From assembly GCA_000727475.1 (NCBI GenBank), contig KL647291.1:4115873-4179872 (forward strand): a stretch of 64,000 nt of DNA. Direction: 5' to 3'. The first letter of the stretch is position 1. Each line of letters opens with the position of its first letter. Shown here piece after piece: positions 30,309-36,861 of this stretch. Under the pieces are notes generated by a model that searched no databases, had not been told where the DNA came from, and was given only the letters and a program-made list of their open reading frames with translations. This DNA comes from Sarcocystis neurona (Eukaryota; Apicomplexa; Conoidasida; Eucoccidiorida; Sarcocystidae). The position numbers and the translations under genes were made by a program.

Positions 30309-33300
30309 TACAGGTACATACCTATCGTATAGGGTGGCTTGTACATACACATATATAGATCGATAGATAGATATTTATGCAGATTTGATACCTGATTATC
30401 ACGCATTAAAGTGGGTGAATGCATAAAGCGAGTGCGTAAGAGCTTCTATATATAGGTCCATCTCTCTGCCTATCTCCATGTACACCCTCTTCTATATACA
30501 ACACTTCCTCGGTTTCTCTACCTGTCTGTGTCACTTTTTCTCTCTACACCTGCACACCTATCTCTCCCTATACATAGATAGATAGATCATACGTTTCACA
30601 CATATAATTATGTGTGCGTATGTTCACATTTGGGGCAGCTCACGAGTTCTTTGTCGAGCTGGTCAGCAGCTAGCTTTGCTGCCTCGAGGCGCTCTTCGGC
30701 CGTCCGCTGCAGCAGCAGAGCAGAGAAGAAAGAAGAAGGCGCTGCAGCATCGTGCAACAAGACAGTGCCATGGAGCTGCTGCTGTTGCTGCTGCTGTTGC
30801 TGCTGCTGTTGCTGCTGCTGTTGCTGCTGCTGTTGCTGCTGCTGTTGCTGCTGCTGTTGCTGCTGCTGTTGCTGCCACAGAGCCGCTGCAGTGCAACAGG
30901 CAGACGTAGACGTGTCTGCGCCCTGAACGAATACCAGCAGTTACGTCTCGTTTTTCTCCGTCTAACTTCCCCCATGTACTTCATACACCCCACCACACAC
31001 ACACAAGCACACATATACACAGACACTTACCTATCTACTACAGTGTTTCACACGCAGGTCTATAAACGGGCTCAAAAAGACGAATGCATGTATATATATA
31101 TATGTATGCCGCGACAAATGGGCGTACCTCCTTCCAAATCTATATATATATATATGCCTACAGGTGGCTGCACGTGTCTCTATATGCACATATACATATA
31201 TATAAGTATACATACGCATAAACATATATATACATACATATGTATGTCTGTGTGTGTGTATATATACAAGATGTATACATATGTGTTTCTAGGAATAAAT
31301 ATACGCAGACACACACAAGTATACACACATACGTACGTGTATGTGTGTGTGTGTGTGTGCGTATATATGTAGGCAAGGCTGTAGGTTTGTGTGTTGCGAC
31401 TCATGCATGTGTGTAGAAATACACACAAGAATACAGGCATATAGACACGCTCATACGTACGTCCTCCTCTACGCGCCGAAGGGTATATTAGTACGTGTCT
31501 GCAGGTATATTGACATGCTTCTCTACAAATACACATGCAATCATATCCACATGAGCATACACACACACACACACAATCACATATTTATATATATATATGT
31601 TGACCTTCACGCATACATAGGCTTGTTCATACACACATTTATGCAGATATATACAGATGCACGTTTCTACTTGAACATACATACGCACACTCCTACGTAT
31701 GTCCAAAGGCATATACACATGTGCGCACATATACGATGTATGTTCGAGCACATATAAGCACATACATTCATACAAGCATTTATTCAGCTACATACACATA
31801 TGGAAACAAATATGCCTACGCATATATAAATATATATAGAATATCAACTCTTATTACACATGAAGACAGTCGTGTAGACAGACGTCGGCCATGTAACAGC
31901 AGATACAATCACATCATACACATGTACATATACTCGTACATATATTCATGAATACATATACTTTCTAACATTTATCCGGTTCTATACCTATATACATATA
32001 TATGGAGTTCTCGAGGAATATTCACACACATGTACATATACGTGTATGGGCATAATCGCACAATTGAACTCAGGGAGGCATGCCGATGTGCTGCAGACAA
32101 ATACACACAAATATAGCAGCACACATGTAGACTTGTATACGGACACCCACGTCTACCCGCACACATATCTGGAGAAACTTACAAGTATGATCGATTTCCC
32201 TTTAACGGCTGCCGGGAGACGCGTATAATACTTATACGCGGCTACACAAATATATTGACAGATATGCACATAATATACATGTATACACAAATGTGTACAG
32301 ACCCACACACATATTATCTACAGGAGTCTTCACTGCATACGTCTTCTCCCTTCTACACTTCAGAGAGGTGCATATAACACTTACGAAACTCTAGACACAT
32401 ATACATATATATACATATAGATAAACAGGCGCGTGCAGTCTCACACACACATATATAAATTTACAGAAACACATACACATATATATATATGTATCTATAG
32501 AGAGAGGTAGCTGCTTGCATTGTAAGGAGATATTCGGTTTACCTTTTCTCCCTTGAGCGCTTCAGAGAGAAGTTCCTGCGCCTCGAGTTTCTTCCCTGCG
32601 GCCCGCTCGATGGCCCTTCCGTCCTGTTCGCAGGCAGCCACCCACCCACACGTTTTTGGCTCGTATGACGTGGTGGGCCCGGCAGGCAGACACAGACCTG
32701 CTGCTCCTGCCATACACGCAGAAATTCCGCAGTGTTCTACACATCTACAAACACATGCGCATGCACACATACAAATATTTGGAGTCTCGCACACAGACGT
32801 GTACACACGTATGTGCGCAGAGGGGGATACACAGAGAGGAGGAGGTCATGCGAGACAAAACGGGAGAGTCGCAGAGGTTCGAAGAGACGAACGCGCCTTC
32901 ACATCAATTCAGCGGAAATACTTCGACGACGTGTGTCGCCGTATATAAACACCTTCTGTATCTAGTCTTCGATCTTCAACACGTGCAGCGGCTTCTTTTC
33001 TCTTCCCGCCTACACACACGAATGTACATTATATACGTACATTCATACGTATATTCACGTATGTATTCACATATGGATATACATATATATTCATACATAT
33101 ATATATATGTGTGTATCAATTGTATAAGGTATACAGGATCCTGTAGGGATCTGTCGCTGCATGTAGTGGAAGTAGAAGAATAAATACAACACGTGTTCGC
33201 ACACTGCGATATCCCCGGTACAACCATATACACAAGTGTACGTATATGCGTATATACATGTATATATAAGTACATATATGAATGTACGTGTATACACGTA

Positions 33301-34764
33301 TATATATGTACATGTATGAATGTACATATGGACACGTTTGTATTTAAGTACATGTACATGTATGAATGTACATATGGACACGTTTGTATATAAGTACATA
33401 TATTCATATATGTGTATAGGAGCATGCAGGGATAATATACGTACATATACATGCACGTATATGGATAATAAGCTTCACACATTCTTCACTGATGTACACA
33501 TGCAAACAGAGAGGCCCACGCGCAGATAATACGCGCATGCAGGAAAGCGCTTCTCAGCAAGGCGAGGAGAAGGACAGGAAGTGGGCGAAGCCACGGGGAG
33601 ACGAGACGAGAACCCAGCAACGCTGCACACGAACAACGCCTGCGTATAAATAGAACAGACTCCTGCATGCACTGGACCCTGCGCCATGCAGCCTCTTCGT
33701 TTGAACAGGAAATTCAACGAAAAGGCGGGTTCCTGACGGGATGAAATAGTGCCGGCTTCTCATCCCTTCCCTCCAGACTGCTCCTCCCCGCTTCTCGGAC
33801 AGCTGCCGTGTGCAGCTCTTTGCAGCAGTGTGTCCCCACTATTTTCTTCCTGCCCTATATACACATCGACTGGTGGCTTCGACATACCAGTTTATCTATG
33901 TCCGGTATACACGTGCGACCACACATTCATATAAATGCATAACATTCATCCAGGTGCATGCACGCGTACACGTATGTACATGTATATAGATACAGGTCGC
34001 GGAGGAAGCAGCTGCAGGACCGTTGATCTATATTCATACAAGATGCACACATACATGTATATACACATACGTTAGAGAGATATATGCGAGGAGGCCCTNN
34101 NNNNNNNNNNNNNNNNNNNNNNNNNNNNNNNNNNNNNNNNNNNNNNNNNNNNNNNNNNNNNNNNNNNNNNNNNNNNNNNNNNNNNNNNNNNNNNNNNNNN
34201 NNNNNNNNNNNNNNNNNNNNNNNNNNNNNNNNNNNNNNNNNNNNNNNNNNNNNNNNNNNNNNNNNNNNNNNNNNNNNNNNNNNNNNNNNNNNNNNNNNNN
34301 NNNNNNNNNNNNNNNNNNNNNNNNNNNNNNNNNNNNNNNNNNNNNNNNNNNNNNNNNNNNNNNNNNNNNNNNNNNNNNNNNNNNNNNNNNNNNNNNNNNN
34401 NNNNNNNNNNNNNNNNNNNNNNNNNNNNNNNNNNNNNNNNNNNNNNNNNNNNNNNNNNNNNNNNNNNNNNNNNNNNNNNNNNNNNNNNNNNNNNNNNNNN
34501 NNNNNNNNNNNNNNNNNNNNNNNNNNNNNNNNNNNNNNNNNNNNNNNNNNNNNNNNNNNNNNNNNNNNNNNNNNNNNNNNNNNNNNNNNNNNNNNNNNNN
34601 NNNNNNNNNNNNNNNNNNNNNNNNNNNNNNNNNNNNNNNNNNNNNNNNNNNNNNNNNNNNNNNNNNNNNNNNNNNNNNNNNNNNNNNNNNNNNNNNNNNN
34701 NNNNNNNNNNNNNNNNNNNNNNNNNNNNNNNNGGAGGCCCATTCGGAGAAGAGGTGGAGAGGAA

Positions 34765-34797
<33 letters not shown>

Positions 34798-36275
34798 TAC
34801 ATGTATATATGCATGTATATATGCATGTATGTACAGAGCGAGACGAAAGGCCGGGAGAAGGGACTTACCTGCTCCACTTGATGAAGAGTGGCGGTCTGCA
34901 TGCGGACAATTTCTTCGACCTGCGTTTTCTCTTCTCGGATGTTTTGTAGCTGCTGCTGAAGACGGGTCACAACTGGGCAGCCTTTGCGACAGCACCGGCA
35001 CGAGTGCTCGGCGCCAGCTGCAGACAGTCACATCTACCGCATCGACAAATACAAATACGCGTGTCTAAATTTACGGGTGTGCGCCTCTTCTAGCGTATAC
35101 ATATCCATATACATTCGTACCTACACAGTAGAGATACTCACACGAAGAGAGACACACACGTACATACAATATATATACACCTATACAGAAGAGACACATA
35201 CATGAAGAGAGACAGAAGCATATATACAATGTATATATATACCTATACAGAAGAGACACATAAATGAAGGGAGACACACCCATATATACAATATATACAT
35301 ACATACACATATACACATATATATACGTACTTGTACAGTACAGACACATACACGAAGAGAGATACACACACATATACAAAATATATATATATATATAAAT
35401 ATCTATACATCTATCTGTCTACGTACACATATATATATATATATAGTAGAGACACATAAACGGAGAGAGACATATATATATATATATATATGTATATATG
35501 TCGTGTCTATACGTCTACAGTGAAGAGACATATGTGGCCCGACATGCAGGCCTGTATATATATATATATATACGTACTCAAGCACACAAGAAGACAGACA
35601 GACACACAAACACACACCCACGTATATATATATATATACGTTACATGTATACACATACATATATTTACGTATATATATATATATGTGCTTACAGAGTAGA
35701 CAGACATACCAGAAGACAGACACACAGATAGACAAGTATATATACATACCTGTATACCTCTACGATAGAGAGACAGATATATACATATGTAGCAAAACAC
35801 ACATATCCATATATACATATATACATGTATATGTAATGGGAGATAGACACATACTCACAGACAAGTACACAGATATGCAGTAATACGTAAATATAAAAGT
35901 ATTGACGAAATTGGGAGAGACGTTTATGCAAGTGGGTAGGCAACTGCTGCAGAAACGTAGAAGAGGCGCTCCTGTGCCAGTAGACCACCCTGTTATGAGG
36001 CGACTAAGCGATAAGACAGCCACGTAGTCACTTTCCGTACTACAAACGTACCCACACAAGCATACAAACCCATACATATATATATAGGCGTAGGACAGCT
36101 AGAAAGGAAGACAGATGGACGACAGATACGGGAAGATCGACGGTAAATCTGTTTGCATGCGCGGTGTGCACCCCACGAAGAAGACCGAGCAGCAGCAGAA
36201 ACAGAGAGGGACGCCCCTTACGCCAGAGCGCGCACCAGTCGAGAAACGCAGGCGCCTGGCCGAAGAGGCCAACAT
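164..36275 (-). CDS. Gene A: coiled-coil protein built from many phase-0 mini-exons (3' end beyond left edge)
   Basis: I do not recognise an orthologue. Accepted exons, in transcript order: 34955-34869, 32623-32543, 30706-30644, 29474-29412, 27280-27191, 24095-23211, 21568-21518, 19528-19463, 18770-18675, 17997-17866, 16215-16096, 13837-13790, 12251-12147, 10652-10491, 5758-5591, 3222-3169, 2491-2396, 1002-952. Weaker candidates are 36275-36222, 35946-35887, 27008-26943, 9505-9452, 8300-8184 and 241-164. Each accepted exon is a whole number of codons, has an AG acceptor and GT donor, and lacks stops. Most read as Glu/Gln/Lys/Ala/Leu-rich heptad-like helix. The product would be a rod-like scaffold of unknown location (tether, golgin-like or cytoskeletal is inference). 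Several introns may hide further exons. Grouping all exons into one gene is inference from shared strand, phase and composition; two adjacent coiled-coil genes cannot be excluded. Confidence 0.72.
242..951. repeat. Gene A intron: AT-rich, with ~36-bp tandem copies
   Basis: AT-rich (TA/CATA) sequence. Three imperfect copies of a roughly 36-bp unit, core CAGACAAATATATG, start near 821, 856 and 893, with more degenerate copies upstream from about 750. No exon seen. Confidence 0.6.
952..1002 (-). CDS. Gene A exon, 17 codons
   Basis: A strong polypyrimidine acceptor (CTTCTTTTCTCTGCAG) is followed by RSGAGSEWKVAALLKTN and a near-consensus donor AAT|GTAAGT, phase 0 at both ends. Short helix-compatible segment. 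The signals are among the best in the window even though the exon is tiny. Confidence 0.65.
1003..2395. other. Gene A intron: mixed sequence, no satellite
   Basis: GC-moderate and purine-rich on the plus strand (1003-1300, 1500-1760), with a short CCACCACCACC run near 1708-1730 and two near-copies of GCCAGGACCGTTC (near 1868 and 1929). A further phase-0 candidate exon of 16 codons (2252-2299, FPSSRAEEARISPLSL) has a good TCTCTCGCAG acceptor but a poor donor, so I did not call it. Confidence 0.45.
2396..2491 (-). CDS. Gene A coiled-coil exon, 32 codons
   Basis: Acceptor CCCTCCCCTCAG, donor GCC|GTACGT, phase 0-0. The product (EKLLYQIAEKDSQLQALQRK...) is an uninterrupted amphipathic heptad helix with no Pro or Gly. 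Coiled-coil character is visible directly. No specific family assignment. Confidence 0.78.
2492..3168. repeat. Gene A intron with degenerate GTGATGTA repeats
   Basis: At 2590-2860 there are several diverged copies of a 28-45 bp unit sharing a CGTGATGT-like core (2611, 2655, 2687, 2715), mixed with TATA/CATA. The rest is unique sequence with no supported exon. Confidence 0.55.
3169..3222 (-). CDS. Gene A exon, 18 codons
   Basis: Acceptor ACTTGCAG and strong donor CAC|GTAAGA, phase 0-0. It encodes EADGEQQAAGTDAVTPTH, which is polar but not obviously coiled-coil, so it may be a linker. It fits gene A by strand, phase and splice quality. Confidence 0.55.
3223..5590. repeat. Gene A intron: (TA)n, CAG-rich and CATA tracts
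   Basis: (TA)n runs lie at about 3565-3600 and 4010-4035. Plus-strand CAG-rich sequence spans about 4195-4440, and CATA/TACA tetranucleotide satellite spans about 4840-5310. The Tyr/Ile/His/Thr-rich open frames here are translations of the repeat, not genes. No exon supported. Confidence 0.6.
5591..5758 (-). CDS. Gene A coiled-coil exon, 56 codons
   Basis: Acceptor CTTTTGCAG, then SKLTMDLAERDEEIAQLRQA and further Glu/Gln/Leu helix. The donor is TGT|GTACAC in phase 0; an alternative GAC|GTCTTC would end the exon at 5603. The first ~40 residues are clearly coiled-coil and the last 15 are basic and less ordered. CAG-rich sequence sits immediately 5' of the acceptor (5770-5840 on the plus strand). 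Confidence 0.78.
5759..8183. repeat. Gene A intron: CAG-rich, then TA satellite, then unique sequence
   Basis: Plus-strand CAG/GCA-rich sequence at 5770-6240 abuts the acceptor of the exon to its left. (TA)n and ACATATGCAAGTATA-type satellite occupies about 6960-7170. The 7270-8170 stretch is unique. The long minus open frames here (for example 7152-8312) are Ser/Leu/Cys-rich without coding character. Confidence 0.55.
8184..8300 (-). CDS. Gene A candidate linker exon, 39 codons
   Basis: Acceptor GCCGCTGCAG, donor AAT|GTGAGG, phase 0-0 and stop-free. The product is Ser/Lys/Arg-rich (for example SKPSSSPKEDLYAAN) and not coiled-coil. Splice signals and phase agree with gene A. Confidence 0.45.
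8301..9451. repeat. Gene A intron: CAG-rich runs and short TA tract
   Basis: Plus-strand CAG runs at about 8348-8530 and 8590-8710, a short (TA)n at about 9118-9132, and unique sequence elsewhere. No supported exon. Confidence 0.55.
9452..9505 (-). CDS. Gene A candidate exon, 18 codons
   Basis: Acceptor CACCCAG, donor AGT|GTGAGA, phase 0-0. It encodes KFDSSCMLATTFRLLGQS. It is not Glu/Lys-rich and is supported mainly by splice signals and the shared phase rule. Confidence 0.4.
9506..10490. repeat. Gene A intron: CA/TA-rich satellite
   Basis: Alternating ACATACGTACATATAT-type sequence at about 10015-10260, including a small imperfect hairpin (10165-10208). A (TA)n lies at about 9888-9904. 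No exon seen. Confidence 0.5.
10491..10652 (-). CDS. Gene A coiled-coil exon, 54 codons, Gln/Glu-rich
   Basis: Acceptor GACGGCGCAG, consensus donor GTC|GTAAGT, phase 0-0. It begins AITVESIARDEKETARLSTE, continues through a Gln5 run and a Pro/Arg turn, and ends in an acidic EEEE segment. The first 30 residues are heptad-like and the tail looks like a flexible break between coils. Confidence 0.8.
10653..12146. repeat. Gene A intron: TA and ACATATGTATAC satellite
   Basis: (TA)n at about 10850-10870, 10890-10915 and 11236-11252, and CATA/TACA-rich sequence at about 11400-11720. The rest is unique. The 11725-12318 minus open frame is a shadow of the next exon. Confidence 0.55.
12147..12251 (-). 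CDS. Gene A coiled-coil exon, 35 codons
   Basis: Acceptor GCTTCGGTTAG, donor AAAAAT|GTACGC, phase 0-0. The product (AKLTRDFSAAQGELPEVKKR...) is a helix of exactly five heptads in length, with one Pro near the middle. Confidence 0.8.
12252..13789. repeat. Gene A intron: TA satellite with inverted motifs
   Basis: (TA)n at 12450-12465, 12695-12712, 13030-13040, 13216-13232 and 13337-13352. TATACAGTTGTATA near 13005 recurs in the opposite orientation near 13128-13142. A GATA run lies near 12735-12760. The open frame at 13469-13660 has no phase-compatible splice sites. Confidence 0.5.
13790..13837 (-). CDS. Gene A coiled-coil micro-exon, 16 codons
   Basis: Acceptor CTCCTCGCAG, donor ATT|GTGAGT (near consensus), phase 0-0. 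It encodes TLAAVEKENVNLLEKI, a textbook heptad segment. At 48 bases it is the shortest accepted exon, and its helix register makes coincidence unlikely. Confidence 0.75.
13838..16095. repeat. Gene A intron: ~45-bp and ~190-bp tandem repeats
   Basis: Three or four diverged ~45-bp copies with a CGACGCAT core lie at about 14735-14905. About three copies of a ~190-bp unit (AAGACACACAC...GCATATATAT...) span about 15405-15900. GC-rich 14100-14600 contains a weak 25-codon phase-0 exon candidate at 14453-14527 (ending MSSYYKKE) that I did not call. Confidence 0.5.
16096..16215 (-). CDS. Gene A coiled-coil exon, 40 codons
   Basis: Acceptor CTGCCAACAG, donor AAAAG|GTAATT, phase 0-0. The product is SSAIVQLEEKTKDQQEQAER and then a Gln/Leu/Glu-rich helix ending in KELADREK. 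Continuous heptad pattern with no Pro or Gly. Confidence 0.82.
16216..17865. repeat. Gene A intron with ~115-130 bp tandem repeat
   Basis: Four copies of a unit beginning GACAACGCGAACATA start at 16971, 17086, 17211 and 17341 (spacing 115, 125, 130). The body carries ATGTGGACAAC, a (TA)n block, AGGCAGGA and CTTTTTCTCT. Divergence increases towards the right. Other (TA)n lie at 16395-16420, 16632-16652 and 17640-17660. Confidence 0.65.
17866..17997 (-). CDS. Gene A exon, 44 codons
   Basis: The acceptor sits in a CTG tract (GCTCTGCTGCAG); the donor is CAT|GTTAGT, phase 0-0. It starts KEEAAAVAAAGLVAMPQAEG, passes a Gly/Arg-rich hinge, then reads QETKQLGETLGALLRRH. It looks like two helices flanking a flexible break. 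Confidence 0.68.
17998..18674. other. Gene A intron
   Basis: GC-moderate, with a GATA run at about 18393-18412 and (TA)n near 18370-18385. A short charged frame at about 18180-18220 (EEYEGDREKKELL) has a weak GAG acceptor and breaks the phase-0 rule, so I did not call it. Confidence 0.5.
18675..18770 (-). CDS. Gene A coiled-coil exon, 32 codons
   Basis: Acceptor TCTTCTCTGCAG, donor CAGCAG|GTGCTC, phase 0-0. It encodes EVAAKVSAAAVTKLQGELAD then AKKLLEQQKRQQ, an Ala-rich amphipathic helix. Confidence 0.78.
18771..19462. other. Gene A intron: AT-rich, short (TA)n
   Basis: (TA)n at about 18954-18968 and 19343-19364, with GACAGA/GATA-like purine motifs at 19270-19400. No other exon. Confidence 0.5.
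19463..19528 (-). CDS. Gene A coiled-coil exon, 22 codons
   Basis: Acceptor TGATGTATGCAG, donor GAAAAG|GTACAG, phase 0-0. It encodes LQQAERSKEKAVEELQALRK followed by EK, a strongly heptad-patterned helix. CAG-rich plus-strand sequence abuts the acceptor. Confidence 0.8.
19529..21517. repeat. Gene A intron: CTG-rich tract, CATA/TA satellite, antisense coil-like frame
   Basis: A plus-strand CTG-rich tract spans about 20085-20290. CATA tetranucleotide lies at 20831-20858 and (TA)n near 20880-20910. Plus-strand 20960-21230 and 21284-21420 give Gln-rich frames, one of them coil-like (see findings). A weak 16-codon minus candidate exon at 19924-19971 was not called. Confidence 0.5.
21518..21568 (-). 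CDS. Gene A coiled-coil micro-exon, 17 codons
   Basis: Acceptor CTCTCGCATTGCAG, donor GAGCAG|GTGAGG, phase 0-0. It encodes TAAAGAAEAEQARLREQ. Both splice sites are strong and the segment is Ala/Glu/Arg helix. Confidence 0.75.
21569..23210. repeat. Gene A intron: ~50-bp GCCTAGCA repeats and CAG-rich tract
   Basis: Four ~50-bp copies with a GCCTAGCA...GTGCCTGCCTGCTGCG core lie at about 21855-22045. A plus-strand CAG/GGC-rich tract spans 22380-22650, and a plus-strand frame ending at a TAA near 22750 is helix-like (see findings). (TA)n and GAGA at 22970-23005. Confidence 0.55.
23211..24095 (-). CDS. Gene A main coiled-coil exon, 295 codons
   Basis: Acceptor CTTCGCGCAG, donor CTC|GTAAGC, phase 0-0. 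Nearly the whole exon is an uninterrupted Glu/Gln/Arg/Leu/Ala coiled coil, with repeated motifs such as QLAEQQEQLL, RLEEEREQLA and RKQELEQQKLRLEEEKQQL. It ends in a Gln-rich stretch. A short Gly/Asn-containing break (DGVGERNG) lies about two-thirds through. No catalytic motif is visible. Golgin-, trichohyalin- or myosin-tail-like similarity would be expected from composition alone, so homology by search would be misleading. Confidence 0.93.
24096..26942. repeat. Gene A intron: two tandem-repeat families and GACAGATA tract
   Basis: Three ~51-bp copies (CTACAAATATTTCCT core) lie at about 24660-24800. Copies of a ~113-bp unit (CTATCTGTATCTGCGCCTACC) start at 25031, 25144 and, partial, about 25230. 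(TA)n at 25100-25112, 25752-25772 and 25797-25826. GACAGATA-type sequence at 25920-26150. Short CTG run near 24856-24871. Confidence 0.6.
26943..27008 (-). CDS. Gene A candidate exon, 22 codons
   Basis: Acceptor AAATATTTTAG, donor GAAGTC|GTGTGT, phase 0-0. It encodes TKACQEDFTLSPGKNHRLLH followed by EV. Not coiled-coil. Supported only by splice signals and phase. Confidence 0.35.
27191..27280 (-). CDS. Gene A coiled-coil exon, 30 codons
   Basis: Acceptor CTCTGTCATAG, strong donor CAGCAG|GTAAGC, phase 0-0. It encodes REEAARANAARAEEELRRSR and then QQNASPGEQQ, an Ala/Glu/Arg helix ending in a Ser-Pro-Gly break. Confidence 0.8.
27281..29411. other. Gene A intron: contains a 57-bp inverted repeat
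   Basis: Mixed composition. It holds the hairpin at 27732-27880 (listed separately), (TA)n at 27957-27970, and purine-rich plus-strand sequence at 28800-28960. No further supported exon. Confidence 0.5.
27732..27880. repeat. Inverted repeat: two 57-bp arms with 35-nt loop
   Basis: The left arm (27732-27788) and the reverse complement of the right arm (27824-27880) align without gaps, with roughly 84% identity by eye. Both contain GCCCCCGCAGAC and GTTGCTGGCACGCA. It lies inside a gene A intron and would form a long hairpin in RNA. No flanking target-site duplication is obvious. Confidence 0.8.
29412..29474 (-). CDS. Gene A coiled-coil exon, 21 codons
   Basis: Acceptor TCCGCTGCAG, donor CTG|GTACGT, phase 0-0. 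It encodes ALAQQQQAAAVQRLEDELQQ plus L, exactly three heptads of helix. Confidence 0.8.
29475..30643. repeat. Gene A intron: CAG-rich and ~44-bp TTACG(T/C)CTTTGAAC repeats
   Basis: Plus-strand CAG-rich sequence at 29590-29870. Copies of a unit with GTTACGCCTTTGAACGCTCTC start near 30148 and 30192, with a diverged copy near 30036. (TA)n at 30072, 30177-30188 and 30280-30301. Confidence 0.55.
30644..30706 (-). CDS. Gene A coiled-coil exon, 21 codons
   Basis: Acceptor CTCTGCTGCTGCAG, donor CTC|GTGAGC, phase 0-0. It encodes RTAEERLEAAKLAADQLDKE plus L, exactly three heptads. The 12-bp minisatellite begins about 70 bases 5' of this acceptor. Confidence 0.82.
30707..32542. repeat. Gene A intron: TA/CATA satellite
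   Basis: Contains the 12-bp minisatellite (separate entry), (TA)n at 31090-31100, 31140-31153 and 31585-31598, and long TACATA/TGTGTG tracts at about 31160-31800. Donor-like GTAAGT sequences near 31030 and 32176 have no usable exon. Confidence 0.55.
30776..30874. repeat. 12-bp perfect minisatellite, ~8 copies
   Basis: CTGCTGCTGTTG repeats about 8.2 times without visible substitution on the plus strand (CAACAGCAGCAG in gene A sense). All three plus frames are open through it, giving poly-Leu, Cys-rich or similar artefact ORFs. It is intronic, just 5' of the 30706 acceptor. Confidence 0.85.
32543..32623 (-). CDS. Gene A coiled-coil exon, 27 codons
   Basis: Acceptor CTGCGAACAG, donor GAAAAG|GTAAAC, phase 0-0. 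It encodes DGRAIERAAGKKLEAQELLS then EALKGEK, an amphipathic helix. Confidence 0.8.
32624..34868. repeat. Gene A intron: 45-bp duplication, TA satellite, contains the gap
   Basis: A ~45-bp unit (GAATGTACATATGGACACGT core) is repeated at 33318 and 33363, with more diverged copies to the left. (TA)n at 33098-33110 and 34769-34791. The assembly gap lies at 34099-34732. No exon is seen in the visible part. Confidence 0.55.
34099..34732. other. Assembly gap (634 N)
   Basis: Run of 634 N. The 8-mer GGAGGCCC occurs immediately on both edges. Any exon of gene A inside it is invisible, and the long X-containing ORFs across it are meaningless. Confidence 0.99.
34869..34955 (-). CDS. Gene A coiled-coil exon, 29 codons
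   Basis: Acceptor CCCGTCTTCAG, consensus donor GAGCAG|GTAAGT, phase 0-0. It encodes QQLQNIREEKTQVEEIVRMQ and TATLHQVEQ, a continuous heptad helix. The first clearly coiled-coil exon of gene A in transcript order. Confidence 0.83.
34956..35886. repeat. Gene A intron: ~60-bp GAAGAGAGACACACA repeats
   Basis: About five diverged copies of a ~60-95 bp unit (CAGAAGAGACACATACATGAAGAGAGAC core) lie at about 35110-35480. (TA)n at 35382-35397, 35429-35445, 35473-35491, 35556-35571, 35623-35638 and 35670-35684. Confidence 0.6.
35887..35946 (-). CDS. Gene A candidate exon, 20 codons
   Basis: Excellent acceptor CTACGTTTCTGCAG, donor TAC|GTATTA, phase 0-0. It encodes QLPTHLHKRLSQFRQYFYIY. Basic/aromatic rather than coiled-coil. 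Consistent with gene A by phase and strand. Confidence 0.42.
36222..36275 (-). CDS. Gene A candidate first coding exon, 18 codons
   Basis: ATG followed by MLASSARRLRFSTGARSG and donor GGC|GTAAGG, phase 0 exit, matching the rule for gene A. The Arg/Ser-rich, acid-free N-terminus resembles an organelle presequence, but that is inference. A competing reading uses the CAG inside this segment as an acceptor in another frame. Confidence 0.33.
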
Positions 36276-36861
36276 ATATAGCCAACGCCCAGGTATAAAT
36301 ATACCCGTGGGAAGAATATACATGCACAGACACGCAGACGCAAGCGCACTCCACTTGTAAGTATACACACATTTGCGTAAATATGTACATATTGAACGGC
36401 GACACATGGATGTATCAATCAGAAAACATGCAGGTGTATAGTGTATATATACATATATACGTATACATATATATATATGTATAAACACACAGATAGACTA
36501 GACACGTCTTCGTATATGTCTACGTCCTACATACGTGACAGCGAGATGTGCCCAGACACATAAGTACACATGTATGTACGTATGTATCGATGTATTTATA
36601 TATATATACATACATATATACACGTAGAGGTAGTAGAAAGCCAGATGTGGTCGTACAAAGTAGCACACATATATATACATATGTGAAAGAGTGGGCGCAC
36701 AGATCAGTACACATCTATTTGGCACATATATATATATACAGGAGATATATTAGAGAGTGAGACGTGGGCGTACGAAGTAGTACACATGCACGTAAACACG
36801 TATATATAGGCAGATATGAGTACATACATGTGTCTGCAGTGTGCATGCGAGGGCCGGTTAC
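36276..36861. repeat. AT-rich spacer
   Basis: (TA)n at 36463-36480, 36597-36610 and 36728-36741, with CATA motifs. No exon supported. Confidence 0.45.

Noticed and set aside
31024..31052. Consensus GTAAGT donor on the minus strand
   Set aside because: All frames immediately upstream contain stops and no acceptor gives a usable exon.
32165..32215. GTAAGT donor preceded by a short open frame (PAAVKGKSIIL)
   Set aside because: The implied exon is 26 bases, which would break the phase-0 rule and needs an unsupported partner.
33927..35031. 300-350 codon ORFs on both strands across the N run
   Set aside because: They are artefacts of translating unknown bases. Only the 34869-34955 part is supported.
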